From the NCBI RefSeq assembly GCF_052857255.1, contig NC_135498.1, positions 84,344,639-84,408,638 of the forward strand: a stretch of DNA of 64,000 nucleotides. The letters are read 5' to 3'. Of the stretch, positions 47,782 through 60,600 are shown piece after piece. This stretch comes from Amblyomma americanum (lineage: Eukaryota > Arthropoda > Arachnida > Ixodida > Ixodidae). The position numbers were made by a program, and so were the translations under genes. The stretch's first letter is position 1. Each line of letters starts with the position of its first letter. The notes under the pieces were generated by a model, which made no database searches, had not been told where the DNA came from, and worked only from the letters and a program-made list of their open reading frames with translations.

Positions 47782-48765
47782 GTGAATGGAAGGTTATCCA
47801 CCGAAGAAAAAGTAAATATGGTCGTCGCAAATGTAACAATGGAGAAAAGCAAGTTTTGGCGGCGCAGATCTACTCTTCCATGCGCCAGTGCCACCGCCTC
47901 TCAGATGAGTTTTCTTTTTGAACATTTTATTCAAATTTGCTTCGACAGGTTCTCTGGCGTAAATGAAGAGGTTTCAAACGTATGTTCTGGAAGAAGAGTC
48001 GTAAAAAGGGCTGCATACATTCATAAAAGCGAAGCCAGCATTTCACAAACGGCCCAGTGTGCCATGGCATGCACGATGGTAGTGTGTAGCTTCATTTTCA
48101 CGCACTGCATGTATCCTTTTCATGTCATTCTGCATCAGCAGCTGCGTGCGGCCGACTTTGAACGAAGCTCGTTGATTCAGTTAGACGAGGGTCCTGGATT
48201 TTTCTAGAAGGTCAAATTGACGGAAAAAGCACAGTTCTGCCGCAATTCCTCTGTGAGCGTGCACAATGCCTATTACTAGGGTGATGTGAACGCTCACTGG
48301 CTTGACGCGCACAAACACAAACAAAAGTAGGCGGTGAACGTTTTGGCAGCATTTTCAATGACCGAATTGTAGACTCCTACGTTTATAAAAACTCACTGAT
48401 TGGGAGGAACTACTGCAAAGGAATTCCTGAAAGAAACCTGGACGATTTATTTAGGGACCTGCCTTTTAATTTGCTCAGGAAACCGTGGTACCAGCATCTC
48501 GATGCAAGGTTTCCTCTGCAATGGATGGGATGTACCAGCCTCGTCCCATGGCCGACAATTTCTCCCGAGTTGGTTCTCTTAGACCTCTTCCTTTGGGGGT
48601 TGATAAAAAAAGCGAGACATTTATTGATGATCCTGTCAGTGCAGGGGACTTTAAGGCGATAGATCAAAACATGCGCTGCAGTTTATGCTGCAATGAGGAG
48701 GCGGGTACATGATCTTATGGACGAGCGATACATGATGTGTGTTGCTGCGAAGTAACAGGATTTCG
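47782..48765 (+). pseudogene. Tc1/mariner-superfamily transposase fossil (DUF4817-type helix-turn-helix)
   Basis: The N-terminal part (47782-48150) reads STEEKVNMVVANV, a helix-turn-helix opening, and later MYPFHVILHQQL-RAADFER. This matches the M-x-P-F/Y-x-x-x-L-x-Q-x-L-x-x-x-DF-x-x-R linker of these transposases. The catalytic region (48360-48640) shows RNLDDLFRDLPFNLLRK-WYQH, then WMGCTSLVPWP and LDLFLWGLIKK. The family has LWFQxDGAPxH, RWIGRxGPxxWPxRSPDLxPxDFFLWG at these places. The D-GAP-H and RSPDL residues are largely lost and frames shift. RRRVHDLMDERYMMCVAAK (48690-48750) is the C-terminus. Confidence 0.75.
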
Positions 48766-49159
48766 AGCTTTTCCTGTAAATGTTATATACGCTTCTTGCA
48801 CCGCTTCCCAGTTTCAACGACAATCTACAAACTGTAAATGTGCCACAAAAGCAACACTTCAATAAAATATTTCGTTGAAATCTGAACACGTTTCTCAACT
48901 GCTGAGAAGTAAACAATCAATTCTTTTTTTTGTGTTCAGAATGCTGAGTTCAAAGTTTAAGTTTTACAACTTATCATCTATGCTACCAAATACTCGCCGA
49001 TTCTGCAGAGCGATACACCCAAATAGTATTGCCTGTATAAATCTTTCAGAAAAAATGGGGTTCCAGTTTCAGAACCCAAGTCTGCTCAGCTATTTATTTA
49101 CGCTTTTTTTCCATATTCACTCATCCAGACATCTACTCAGTTCCTTACATAAATAATCT

Positions 49160-51220
49160 TTCGAACATAATGTCAGAAATATTAAATAGTCAAATCGGTA
49201 TTTTATCATTACTAAATAGCGTTAAGAAAAATGTCAGTTCGAATCAGCCAGTCTTCAAAAACAAGTACTCAAAAGCACATCAGACTCCATAAGTACAATC
49301 CTAACCGCACTGTTTTCTCAATTTTAATGAACTGATTGTATACCTCATGACTGGAGTGTTGCCGAAGTGGTACCCACCTTCAGATCAGGCGATCGATCTT
49401 CTCCGCTTAATTATCTCCCCATCTCGCTAACAAACCCTTTCTGCAAATTTCTTAAGCACATCATTTTTTTCTCGTGTTCATAACTACCTACAAATCAGCA
49501 ATGTTATTTTAAATAGCGACATGGTCTCTGCAATGACGTTTCCTGTGACACTCAACTCACCGGATTAATTCATTGTTTACATTCGTACCACTGCGGCACC
49601 TATTCTTCCTTTCTTCTTTCACTCCCTCCTTTATCCCTTCCCTTACGGCGCGGTTCAGGTGTCCAAAGATATATGAGACAGATACTGCGCCATTTCCTTT
49701 CCCCAAAAAACCAATTATTATTATTATTATTACATCAATTAAAGCTATCAGGATGTCGCGATTTTTTCTACATTTCTTCTAAGGCTTATGCTTATACTCG
49801 AACAGGCTCTTATACCCAAATGAATTGAGTTGGACATTCACCCAGGTGTTGTTACTTGGAATAAGGAGTTTGTCTCTGTTTGGCTCCAGTTTACCTCCAT
49901 TAACAACTTTAACTCTTGTAATTCTACAGTCTTCTCTAGGGCACCGAATGGTAGCGTTCTTGGTGCCTTCCTTTTTAATCTATATTACTGATTTTTCCAA
50001 CTTCTTGTCGGCATGAGTAATGGTTATTTCCGATGACTGTGTGTTATACCGTAAAAATTATTCTATCACTGAACAGCAGGGTTTTCAATCTGACCTGGTT
50101 AGGGTAAATGCATGTTATTCATCTTGGCTGGTGCAACTTAATATTTCTAAACAAAGCTTAGGTCTTAAATAACGATTTTGTCGAACATGACATTATTTGT
50201 AAATACCTCTTGATTAATTCGTCAAACAGCGCACAAAAAACACCAGGACACTGAGAAAGAACGACACAGACAAGAGGGCATGGGAATCACTTAAAATAAG
50301 ACTAAACATCAATACATCACATCAATACTTTAATTTAACTTAACTGTGCGCTATCCGCTTTTTGCCCTTCTGAAGCATCACCTCAAACAACCTCCACCTC
50401 ATCTCAAGAAACTTGCCTGCATCACACTCATTCGCCCGAAAATATAATATGCATCAGCCATTCCGGACACACACCAAGCCTATCACATAGCTAGTATTGA
50501 TTCCTTGCAAAACCGTGCTGCCGTGTTTTATTTTTCACACAACTCATAAACTTCCAGTGTGACTGCCTTAAAAATCGTGCTAAATTAGGAGAGAATTACC
50601 GTCGGAAACGTTCACGACTTGTGTTCTTTCATAAAGTTTATCATCATCTATCGCTTCACCATGATTTTTTACACTCACCATCAACCGTCTTTCCGTGTCT
50701 CGACCATCTACATAAATTTAAACGCATCGCATGCCATTTATATTTTTTTAAAAGTATTTCATGCCACGCACTATAATCAACAGAAATAAGCTACCACTGA
50801 ACACAGCTGTCTAACTTAACGAACCTAAATGCCTTGGCCTAACACGCAGTGACATTGGCGTTTAAGAAAGTTTGTCTTGTTTTTTTTCATGGGCCTTGTT
50901 CTGTTCAGATTGTTTCTTGCTCTTTTTGTGCCCAAAAACGTGACCCGTCACTTTTCTGATCAGTTGTCGAGCCCTAATATCGTATAGTATACCTAGGATT
51001 TGCATATAATATTCATTACTGTTTTTATCTCTCGTTTTGTTTGTATTCATGTTGTTAGGTATATTAAATTTTGCTTCAGTGTTGTAACTAGCCTGCCAAT
51101 TCTATCTTTACTATGTCCTTGTCGTTTGTTATATTGAAATGTACACTAAGTCCCCAACCCCAATGTAAATCCTTCAGTGAGGGCCTTTAGGAGTGTCTGG
51201 AAATAAATAAAAAAATTTGT
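49160..51220 (+). mobile_element. CR1-like LINE, near full RT length, decayed
   Basis: Blocks appear in the right order on the + strand. FRSGDRSSPLNYLPISLT lies at about 49370, then CDTQLTGLIH, FLHFF in place of the KAFD helix, GSVLGAFLFNLYY at about 49950, a decayed catalytic region (MVISDDCVLYRK at about 50020) and SSWLVQLNISK. DSLQNRAA follows at about 50500 and FMPRTIINRNKLPLN at about 50765. A 3' UTR ends GGAAATAAATAAA near 51210. Stops and frameshifts are present. A different LINE tail is nested at 49579-49732. Confidence 0.85.
49579..49732 (+). mobile_element. 5'-truncated LINE tail nested inside the CR1 RT
   Basis: CTCCCTCCTTTATCCCTTCC, then GGTTCAGGTGTCCAAAGATA and TTTCCTTTCCCC, is followed by a CAATTATTATTATTATT tail. 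It interrupts the CR1 reading exactly between the CDTQLTGLIH and FDxVSH blocks. This is a 3' end I associate with another abundant tick LINE. The target duplication is not clear. Confidence 0.7.
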
Positions 51221-54200
51221 TCTTGAATATATTTAATGTCGGAAGATTGCTGCCAGTCAGCCATGATAGGAATGTTAGCGTCTAAAAAAACTTTGCTAAG
51301 TAGCTTTTTCAAATAGGCAAGTTCACTGTGGCAAGTTAACAAATTATTTCAGTAGTAAAAAGTATTAGGCACTGAACGTTACATGCGCTGTCAATAAGTT
51401 GGTCGTGGCACCTGAAAGATCACTGTGAGCTCTATGCAGTCTCTTGACATCGAAATATAGCCCAATTATTGAGATTTCATATTTATTTTGCTTCGGTGGA
51501 AAAAGTGTCTAGAACCGAAATCAAAATTTATATCCCCCTGGAGCTGTGGCCAAACCACGGTTTGCAATAATTCTCACAGAGGGACTTCACGCTCAAGGTT
51601 TTTACAAACAGGGTGGGTGTCAAGACATATGATATATCTAAGGTGTTTGTACACAGTTATGCGACTAAAAAGCTTAGCCAATAGAAAAGCAGCTATACAT
51701 GCCGCGCCCACCGCGTTTGAAAATGACGCGAGTCTTTCTTTTTGCAGCTGTAACACATGGCAGTGGCCACGCAGTCGTCTTGAGGTCGTATTACAAGAGC
51801 CCTGAATCATGCAATGGGTTCCGAAGACGACGTGAATCAAAACTGCCAGCGATACCGCCGACCCGCCCGCTTGCGCCTCGTCAGCGAAAGCGGAGGATGG
51901 AGCGATCGACGTCCGAGGAGCTCATTGCCGGGGAGTGGCGGTGTGATGCCCCCAACTGGGGTGACTTTTTCTCGCCTCGTAACGCGCGCTAAAGTTTTGG
52001 AAATGAAACTTCTTTCTTGGCTAGACTGTTTGGTGGACGATCTCCAATTCTGCAAATAAAGCAGGTCCCCTAAATTAAGGATTAACTCAACACATAACGC
52101 GCTGACTTAGTCAACTAATTAAATCTTTCTGCCTCTTACCTGGTGCCCGCCGAAGGCCTCAGCGGACCCTCGGGGTTAAATAAATCTAATGCTTGTTCGC
52201 CTAAACACCCTTATAAAAACCAAGTAAAAAAGAAACTGCAGTATATTAGGTGACCCTTGTTTCTAATGTTCGCTACGAGACAACACAGGTTTAGCAGGCT
52301 AGTAATTTTTTATCTGTTGTTAATTACCACGAAATTCTGAGTCGTCTCTATTGTGTCTTAGTTTCTAGTGGAAATCGCATGGCATGATAGTGTGCCCATT
52401 AGTTTTTCTGTGCGTACGAAAGCATCCGTGCACATGCGTGGTGGAAAAAAAGAGAAGCCGCATTTTCAATATCTTTATTGAGACAACTGACTGTATACTG
52501 CTCTTTACTTAGTCCTGGTTATGATGCAACTGCTACTTCTTGAGCTTTTTGTCTTCCAGAGAAGAAAACAGCCGCAGTGGCTTAGTGGCTCAGGATTCGG
52601 CTGCGTGAACATAATCTTCGTGTTGCAGAAATTTAACGTTTCCTGCTGCTGCTCCATTTTGATGGTGCAGAAATTCGAAACCAGCTGCGTAGAAAAAAAG
52701 TGGTAGTCGACAATAATCCCAAGAGCTATCTGCACCATGACCTCGCATTGACAGATGCGCCGAGTAGTGCGCTCTGCCTGCGTGGGCTGCGCTGTCGCTT
52801 TTGTGGGACATTTCAGCGTCATAGAAAGGTCTAGATTAGTCAGACCCGTTAAGATCCGTGCGATGAAACATGAGCGGAGAAGTGCGGGGCGCCTACCGTT
52901 TCATTGGAAGTGTTGCTGATGTGAGCTATCTTAGTTTGATATCCGCCTCGGACGACGAAGCCGTGATAATGTCTCGGGAAGACTTATGAAAGCTTACATT
53001 ATAGGGAGAAAGATAACAATTCTCTGAACGAAACATATCCGGTCTTAAGTCACAGCGGAACAAGATTTTCGGAGAAGCTGGCTGTTTCAGCATTCAGACA
53101 CTCCAACAATCTCACTTTTCTCTATAATAAATAGTAACTCAAGCAGTTTTCTTTTTCACGTGTCCTTTTCTTTCACCTCTGGGTAATTTCTTAACGTTGA
53201 CCTTCGACTAAATTGAAAGTCAGTTGGTAGAGAGCGCCGCCCGTGTTCCCTCGTTCTTCGTTGGTCTCGTTACGGCCATTTCATATTATCCACTCGTGCA
53301 AAGTACGTTAACTTGGATAGTCGTGGACAATTTACTTGTTAAACTGCAACCAGAGTATGGTATATAAGATGTTACGACGCACGGTAGCAAAGCATGATGA
53401 TTTAGAATGAACACGCTTTCAGTGCTCCTAATTCATTGTAATACCTGCCTTTGATGAAATAATCTACTAAGTGATTTGCTGGCACACGTTAACTGTAGCA
53501 CTATTGACCCTGATATCAAAGTGGAAAAAAAATGGCTCCTCCACACCTTTACTATCCACTTAGCTGTGGCGGCGGACATTAAAGAGCCCAGCAGCCTCTT
53601 GTGTAATAGAAAGCTACTAGATCACATGCACGCCATCTTAAGTGATATATGACAGCACATCCCAACACCTATGCGTGTTTATTTACACGAGAAGGGTTGT
53701 GATAGCAGGACAGTCAGCAGACAGACAGGACAGGACAGCCGAAGCAGCCCTAGTCTGACCTTGTTATAATTGTCAAAATAGCGCAAGCCAGCTCATACCA
53801 GTAAAATGCGTAAAGTCGCATGGAAAAGAACCTGATGAACATACACCTGTGGAGAAGCAGAGGCCACGAACTTTCCTCTCCAGTAGAAAAAAAATATATT
53901 CGCTGAGATGATATGCGCAGGCCATTTTGCTTTCGCCAAAAGAGAACTTCAACGTGCATTATAGTGGACAAAAACGCTGTTAGTGCGCCCGTTAGTGTTA
54001 ATAGGAAGACATAGGAAGACATTATTTGACGTTATAGCACAAATTAACAGTCCGCACACATCTTCGATAAAGTTAGGGGTAACAGCGGAACGTTGTACTA
54101 TGCTTTCCTTCCAGTGCCATCCAAATACTTTGGGAATAAATTTTTATACTTCAAACAAAATTATCGATTCCTGTGATGCGTTCTGCAATTCATAAGCATG

Positions 54201-55599
54201 AAATACTTATAGATTTTGCAGCTGTCTGAGAATATTCAGGCGTTGCACAGCGTCAGAAACGTTAACCATTTGCGTGTCCTTGATATGTTTGGTGCTGCTC
54301 GCAATCAAAGCGGAAGGCATGCAAGGAACCACTTCCAGCAGAAAAATTCACTGCATCATTGGAGCGGTGTTTGAAAATACGCAGGTATAGACATTACCGT
54401 ATATTTAACCATTTTTTTCGAAATTGCCTGTGATCGAATGCTGTGTATATAATTGAAGCAGCTTAACAGTAAACCGCAGAGATGGTTCCAGGCCCTGGAA
54501 TGTTGCTGAAAATTTAAACTCCGCAATAATATTGTTACGCCTGGCTACGACGCTGCTGCAAAGCAGTGCAGTGGAATCATGACGACGGACTCAATGGGCT
54601 CGAGACGATGCGGTGGAGCCCGCCTGACGCTAACCGTTCAGTGACGTTCCCGAACCTTGTTTGTAAACAAAGCCATTCCTGTCTTCGCAACTTCGTTACA
54701 ATATTATTATGAGCCAGAAGCCCGAAAATTGCATTGGCATGAGGGGAGGAGGGGGAGTGCTGAATGATTACGGTTTCCAATGCGGAGGGCGCAGCTGCTT
54801 GAATAAGAATTACACCTGCAGCTTCGTTCGATATAGCTTGCTCACACGGCGTGTAGTGAGAACATTTTGTTATCTTTGGCCACAATAATTCTTGCTGTCT
54901 GCGACGAAAATAAGGTCCACGTCAAATTTGCTCACAAATATACTCCTGTGGGCGGTCACAGGATGCGCGGCATGACAATATAACAGCTCTATCTGCAGTT
55001 GGGTTTTTCTCAATAAAAGCAGTTGTTGCACTCATAAGAATACGTCTATGATTCTATTACCAGTGGATCTTCATTACATAGAAATTGCATATTAGTTACT
55101 TTGTGGGTCATTTTTCATGACTAACATTGCCAACAAAACGTCGATCAGGTGAGTGCATCGAAAATATATCTCAAACTACAGGAGCGCCGCGTAGACGCGT
55201 TTGCGCTTTTTTCCTGTTATCATGCATCAGAAGATGCGCTTCCTGAGTGCTTTCTTCTTTCTGTTGCCTGTATATTTCTACTCCAGTGCCCGTTTTCCGT
55301 TTTGCAAACGATTATCGTTTCGCCAGCTATAAGCTGATGTGCATTTTTCTGGTGAGACAGTTCGGAAATAACGATGTCATGTTTCTGTTTTGTTTAGATT
55401 TTAGGAATGTCTTTCTCTTTTGTGTTTGGTATTAGGTTTCGTACGGTAAAGCATGCTGCTGCTTTCTTGTAAAGAGATATTTTTATTGCACGTATGAGAT
55501 CGCGTTCAGTCACCGGTGTCCTGATCTGTAAGCCAGTGTGTAGTCCTCGTCAGGAGGCATGCTTTGCCTGCCTCCTTTCGCTCGTCCTCGGGAGCTGGA
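51221..55599. other. No supportable gene
   Basis: A GC-richer patch at 51690-52060 has overlapping ORFs on both strands (97, 81 and 72 codons) without a motif. A degenerate tRNA-like A-box phrase (GCAGTGGCTTAGTGG) lies near 52572 and may be another SINE head. At 55234 an ATG opens a 31-codon frame (MRFLSAFFFLLPVYFYSSA) that looks like a signal peptide but has no good donor. Otherwise the stretch is AT-rich and empty. Confidence 0.4.
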
Positions 55600-55616
55600 G
55601 GGGGGGGGGGGGGGGG
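55600..55616. repeat. 17-base poly-G tract
   Basis: Seventeen G are followed by CGAGGGGGGGAG. It is the third long poly-G run in the window. Confidence 0.95.
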
Positions 55617-56813
55617 CGAGGGGGGGAGCTTACAGCAAATGTTACCAAATAAACTTTTCATTCATATCCTTAAGGACCTGATTTTATTTGCTTGTTCTCT
55701 TCTTTGAAATGATAAAATAGACATTTGGATGAATGGTTCACTACCACCATTAGTAACAGAAATTCATGTAGCTGTTTGGGTCTCGTCTGCCGAACGATCA
55801 CTCTTGACACGTTAGGAGTGCTAATGTTACACGAGGCATGATAAAAAGCTGCAATATAATTTTTGAAACGTAGTTTTAGCTCCCTACAACGCTTAAGCCA
55901 GTCCGATTCAATATCTGGAATGACAACAAACGACTTTTCAGAGTAATGTAACGGATTCTTTGTGCCTCACGTGATCTAAACACTACTTAGACGTCCAGCA
56001 AAGATGAAGACAAAAAAGAATTGGTGCTTAAGAGGTGCTAGCAGGTTATCTCGCAAAAAAGGTTTTTTTTTTCTTCTCGTATGCATCAATTGGTGAAGCG
56101 CTGGCACATATACGCTGAACGCGCTGGGAACTTTACTTCAGGTAATCAAACCTAGCTATTTAATAATTTTTTAATTACAACATCTTACGTCTACTTTTAT
56201 GTGCTTACGCATATGCCCTGAGAGATTACAATATACCGAGGAGAGCTGTTTTCTTTTAGTCAAGCAGACTATGCTGGGTAGACGGATTGCTCCTCTACAT
56301 CCTTATAGCAAGAATGCACTACTCGTGGCATTGCCGATGGCCACATCCCTGTGGAGAAATAGAGATTTATGGTATGAATGCTGCACAATATGAAAGGAGC
56401 CCTGTGTAGTTTATCACGGAGGAATAATTTTACCCCATAGAGATTAAAACAATGAGTGGACCAAGTGTAGACACGCGGTATTCGGGTTTCTCGTTCTCCG
56501 AAAAAGGATAAAAATAAAAACCATATAACGAAGACGAAAGCAGAGAATACGAGGTAAGCTCCTCAAGCGCCGTACGACCCAAGACATCGCATCGCGGTGG
56601 TTGAGTGTGCAGAATATTGGTCACTTCCATTTGGAAGATAAAAATGGACGGGAAATCTCCAAGGAGTGGTAATGTTTCAAAGTTTGCAGCGTTCCAGATA
56701 AGTGTCGCCTGTCAGGCCAAGATGAGCTGCCTGCCCAAGGACGGAAAAGCGATTGCGGACTAACGACCGCGGGCGCCACAGACGGAGAAGCCGCTTTGCA
56801 GAATGTGGAAACA

Positions 56814-56844
56814 TATAAAAAGACGCATAGGCTGTCACTCTTAA
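56814..56844 (+). promoter_or_regulatory. TATA promoter of the LRR gene
   Basis: TATAAAAAG begins at 56814, with an initiator-like TCACTC at 56835-56840. The main ATG follows at 56992. An upstream 20-codon ORF (56863-56922) would lie in the leader. Upstream, 56690-56790 is a GC-rich patch. The assignment rests on position and spacing only. Confidence 0.45.
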
Positions 56845-56991
56845 ACAGAGTGCTCTGCTTCCATGTTGCCTTTCACAGCTCGAGAGCGTATGTTGCCGAG
56901 ATACCTCATACAAGCAGAATAAGCTGGCTGCGTTGTTAGGCTGTAGCCGGTTGCTTTAGCGTAAAGAGCTCTCTACAGTTCAGCATTCAAT

Positions 56992-57626
56992 ATGCAGCTT
57001 CTATAGGCCACTTTGTTCCTTTCTTGCCTGCAAGCTTGTTGCACTGCTAACGAGGCACATTGCGAGAAGTTTAATGGGAACCGAGGAGTAGTGTTCCTCA
57101 CTTGCCGGCACATAACCAGCGTGCCAGAGCTTAGCGCTACCATTCCACGGCCGCAACGTACAGGTAATATCTTTTTCACTCTCGCCAATAGCCGCCTAGA
57201 TTTTCTTCCCGAAGACGCCTTCGAAAGTATTTCCATCAAGAACTTGACCTTCGAGAAGGTAACTGTCGACGACTTCACCGCCCCACATCCTAATGCCTTT
57301 GATGCTCTGAATGAAACCCTGCGGGAAGTATTCTTCAGAAGTCACAGCACTCTTCCTTCTTCTTGGAATGCCCTCGGCGAAATTACAGCTCTAGAGGCTT
57401 TGAAGCTAGAGCAGCAGAATGTGTCCCTTGATCGAGACTGGTCTCAGCTGCCGCACAGTATTAAGAGAATCTTCATCATGAAATGCAACATTCTGAACCA
57501 TGAGGACCACGCACTGGCTTCTTTCACCAACTTGGAGGCGTTCATACTCTCCGAAAGTGGTCTCAAAAGCTTCTCTTGGGCAGTACTTCCAAATCCAGCA
57601 CCCAAGCTGACGACCCTGCGTTTCGA
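56992..57626 (+). CDS. LRR gene exon 1 (signal peptide and first repeats)
   Basis: The ATG is at 56992 and the in-frame TAG at 57004-57006. The frame then stays open to the donor GA|GTAAGTC at 57627. No ATG follows early in the frame, so an open-frame caller starts this at a TTG (57013), which is not a credible eukaryotic start. A pyrimidine-rich acceptor CCTGCAAG at 57034 offers an alternative exon start that would skip the stop. Confidence 0.75.
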
Positions 57627-60600
57627 GTAAGTCATGTTTGAAGGGATATTTTGCCACTATGCGCTGTACTTGCAAAAATATTGCGTAGTAAATCCGCATT
57701 GCTCAAAGCGGTGCAATGTTATTACTAGCTGACAGTTTAGGTGGCACAAGTCTTGGCTTCCCCATTCATGGCGCTCGCTCGAACAAATCAAGCTATTTTT
57801 TTTTATTCCGTCCTTATATACATAGAAACTACGGAGCGCTGAAGAGTGGCGCTTGCGCCCGGTATTTTCTTTGTGGTCAGTATTCGTGAACCTCAGAAGC
57901 GGATATAAATTTCCGTAAAGCAACTTTACCGGGCATCGCTAATGCAGACCTGCTTTCTTCTTGAACACAAAGCGTTTTCAGAAGGTGAGAAAGTAAAGGC
58001 GCAGAATTATTCTCGGTGGCTTACTTTATGTAGAGATTATTTATCTGACACACCCTAAGACTTTCGCTGTGGTCTTGTGGTACTGAAAACTGCTGACAAC
58101 TTTACATGTGGACAGCGCTTCCAACGTGCGTCGCCCTTTCGTCTGCGTCTTTTGCGCTAGCAGTTCAACATTTTTAACCAAGTCGCCCTTATCAGTATTG
58201 TGTTCGTCTCATACAAGTCGAGGTTTATACAAAATCACTTTCAATTGCGAGGCAACTGAGCGATGCTGTCAGATACTGTTACAAACATGTCGATAGTAAT
58301 ACTCTGAACCTGCAATCAGTAGAAAATTCTTGGTTTAAGGTTGGTTCTACGCTCGCACAAAGTTTTTCAGACTTCCATAAGAAATCTACTTGGTTCTTTC
58401 TGACAATCGTTGTGCGGCAACTGTGGAACATTATAAGACTGTTTTCCAATCTTCTCTTGCGACGCGTGACAAAATGTTGATTTTAAAGTTTGTCCTGCGC
58501 CGGCGCCGGCTGGTTAAGACTGCATTCAAAAATAGGTTCCCCAGGAAAAAAAAGTGGGCTTGGGGAGAATTTCTGGCTATGGCTACCGTTAAAAAGCCTT
58601 TTCGGATACGGACGCTTTTATGAAGTGTTCTTCAAAATGAAATTGGTTATTTCACATTTTGATTTCCGAGAGAGAAAGAACAATCTGCATGAAACTTAGT
58701 TTATGGGCTTTAACGTCTCAAAAGGACTCAGGCTATGAGGGAGGCCGTAGTGAATGGCCCCGGAAATTTCGACCACCTGCGGTTCTTTATCGTGCACTGA
58801 CATCGCACATTACACGGGCCTCTAGAATTTCGCCTCCATCGAAATTCTACCGCAGCGGCCCGGCATCGAACCCGCGTCTTTCGGGTCAGCAGCCGAGCAC
58901 CATAACCACTGAGCCACCGCGGAGGCTTCAGTATAAAACTGCTTAGATAAATCAAATAAGCTAGATGCTCACGATTAAGGTATTCACGGGGAGCTGCGAA
59001 ATCTTTATTCCCCGATTCCTTATTCCAAAGCCCTCTGGTGTACAAAAGTGCTTTTTAAGCGTAAGGGAAAGGAGTTATTAGTAATATCTAGATTGAGACC
59101 TTCTAGACTACATTCACTGAACCGTGGTGTTTTATGTTATGGCTATGAGCAAACAAAAACACACCAGGTGACGAGCGAAGCTACAAGAGCTGTAGAAGGC
59201 TGGTTCGGGCTGCAGATCTCTTTTGCAGCAAAACGTCTCATCTCCGACTGCTTCGAACATGCAGTGAACGTGCCTAGAAAGGTGACGTAACATTCAAAGG
59301 TTACATGGGGCACATCTCGAGTATGAACATAGAGTGGTGCTATAGTAATTCGTGTATTGCACGGAGGGGTAATCTGAATATATTATTCAACTGTTCAGGC
59401 AATGTTGAACGAAAATTTTCAACCAGTAGAAGTCGAAAAAAAATTAAATAAGAAGGTAGGAGGCGGTGGAGAAAAGAACTTGCTGCCAGATGTGACAGAT
59501 TAGTTCAAAAGGCAACTCAGAACATTTTAGGCATACATTAGTCTTTCTTTTTCTTACACCTTTAAATTTTCATCAAGTGGCAACCTTGTTTCAGTTACTC
59601 ACGTGTCTCTGTGCTAAACAATTTCTACCCCTTGTTTTCACGAGTAATTAATAGCATGGCTTTTGTAGTCGGCATACAAAAACAGATCACGTGATAGTTA
59701 ACGGCAGTATGCTTGATGATGATATGATTTTTTATGGCGCAAGGGCATCTATGGCCAAAGAGCGCCATGCCACAAGTTATTTTCAAATTCTCAGTTTACT
59801 TAAAAAATAGCCATTGTAAGTTCTTTTTTTGGCTGTATTTTAATATACCTGAAGAAAATTCTCGGTGCGCACGAAAGCATTGAAAATGAAAGCATTTTCT
59901 TTCCTTTTTCAGAACTAAAGACACTGCAATTTCGTACATATTTTCCTTTCGCATTCGAATTACCGCTCAGGTAGAAGCGTAAACAAAGGAAGACAGCAAT
60001 GTTATGTAGAACCTAGTGATATCTGGACACGCAATGTTTTATATGCTCTCTCCTTTTCAGACGCAACCAACTGACAGAAATACCCGAAGGTTTTACTGCC
60101 CAGCAGTTCCCTGCTCTGAAAGTGCTCCACATTGAGTTCAATCCCATTACACAATGGAATCAAGACACGCTCTCTGCACTCATAAATCACCCTAAGCGAC
60201 CGAAGTTGGTTCTTCGTGAGTATATTAAGGTTATAAACGGCTTTACCGCTCTCTGATGCAATGATTCTGAAGTTAACAGTAGCATCCGTGGATGATTACA
60301 TTGGCGGAACCACCATTTCGTAGCCATTAGTTGTATTTAACACTGTGTTGCTTACGTGAGCCGCGGTAGGTTAGTACTGTTTTGCCTTGAGTTTTAACTT
60401 CAAATCGGATATGTTTTGATGATGGTAGCGTAATGTACATGTCATGTGTAACATAATCAATGATTTTGGAAATACATAAAAAAACGTTAAAGACTGACGT
60501 CCATAAGTGGTTACTCGCATCACTATGCTGGAATCTTTATAATTTTCTCCTCTCCGCTGCGATGCTACGCAGTTGTGTCGCCTGTCCCTCGCTTAATGCC

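Noticed and set aside
51699..52059. Small gene with an acceptor at 51748 and AATAAA overlapping a stop at 52057
   Set aside because: The frame that ends at the AATAAA has a TGA at 51781 after the acceptor, and the other frame ends earlier at 51992. No motif in either.
52572..52640. Third tRNA-headed SINE
   Set aside because: An A-box-like phrase is present, but no B box follows at the right distance and no tail is recognisable.
55234..55329. Signal-peptide-like frame as first exon of the LRR gene
   Set aside because: The only phase-compatible donor (C|GTTTTC) is weak, and the LRR gene already has its own signal-peptide-like residues in frame at 56992. Kept only as a remote alternative.
57013..57630. 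205-codon frame starting at 57013 as a complete gene
   Set aside because: 57013 is TTG and the last two codons are intron sequence after the donor at 57627. It is the main part of exon 1 of the LRR gene, not a whole gene.
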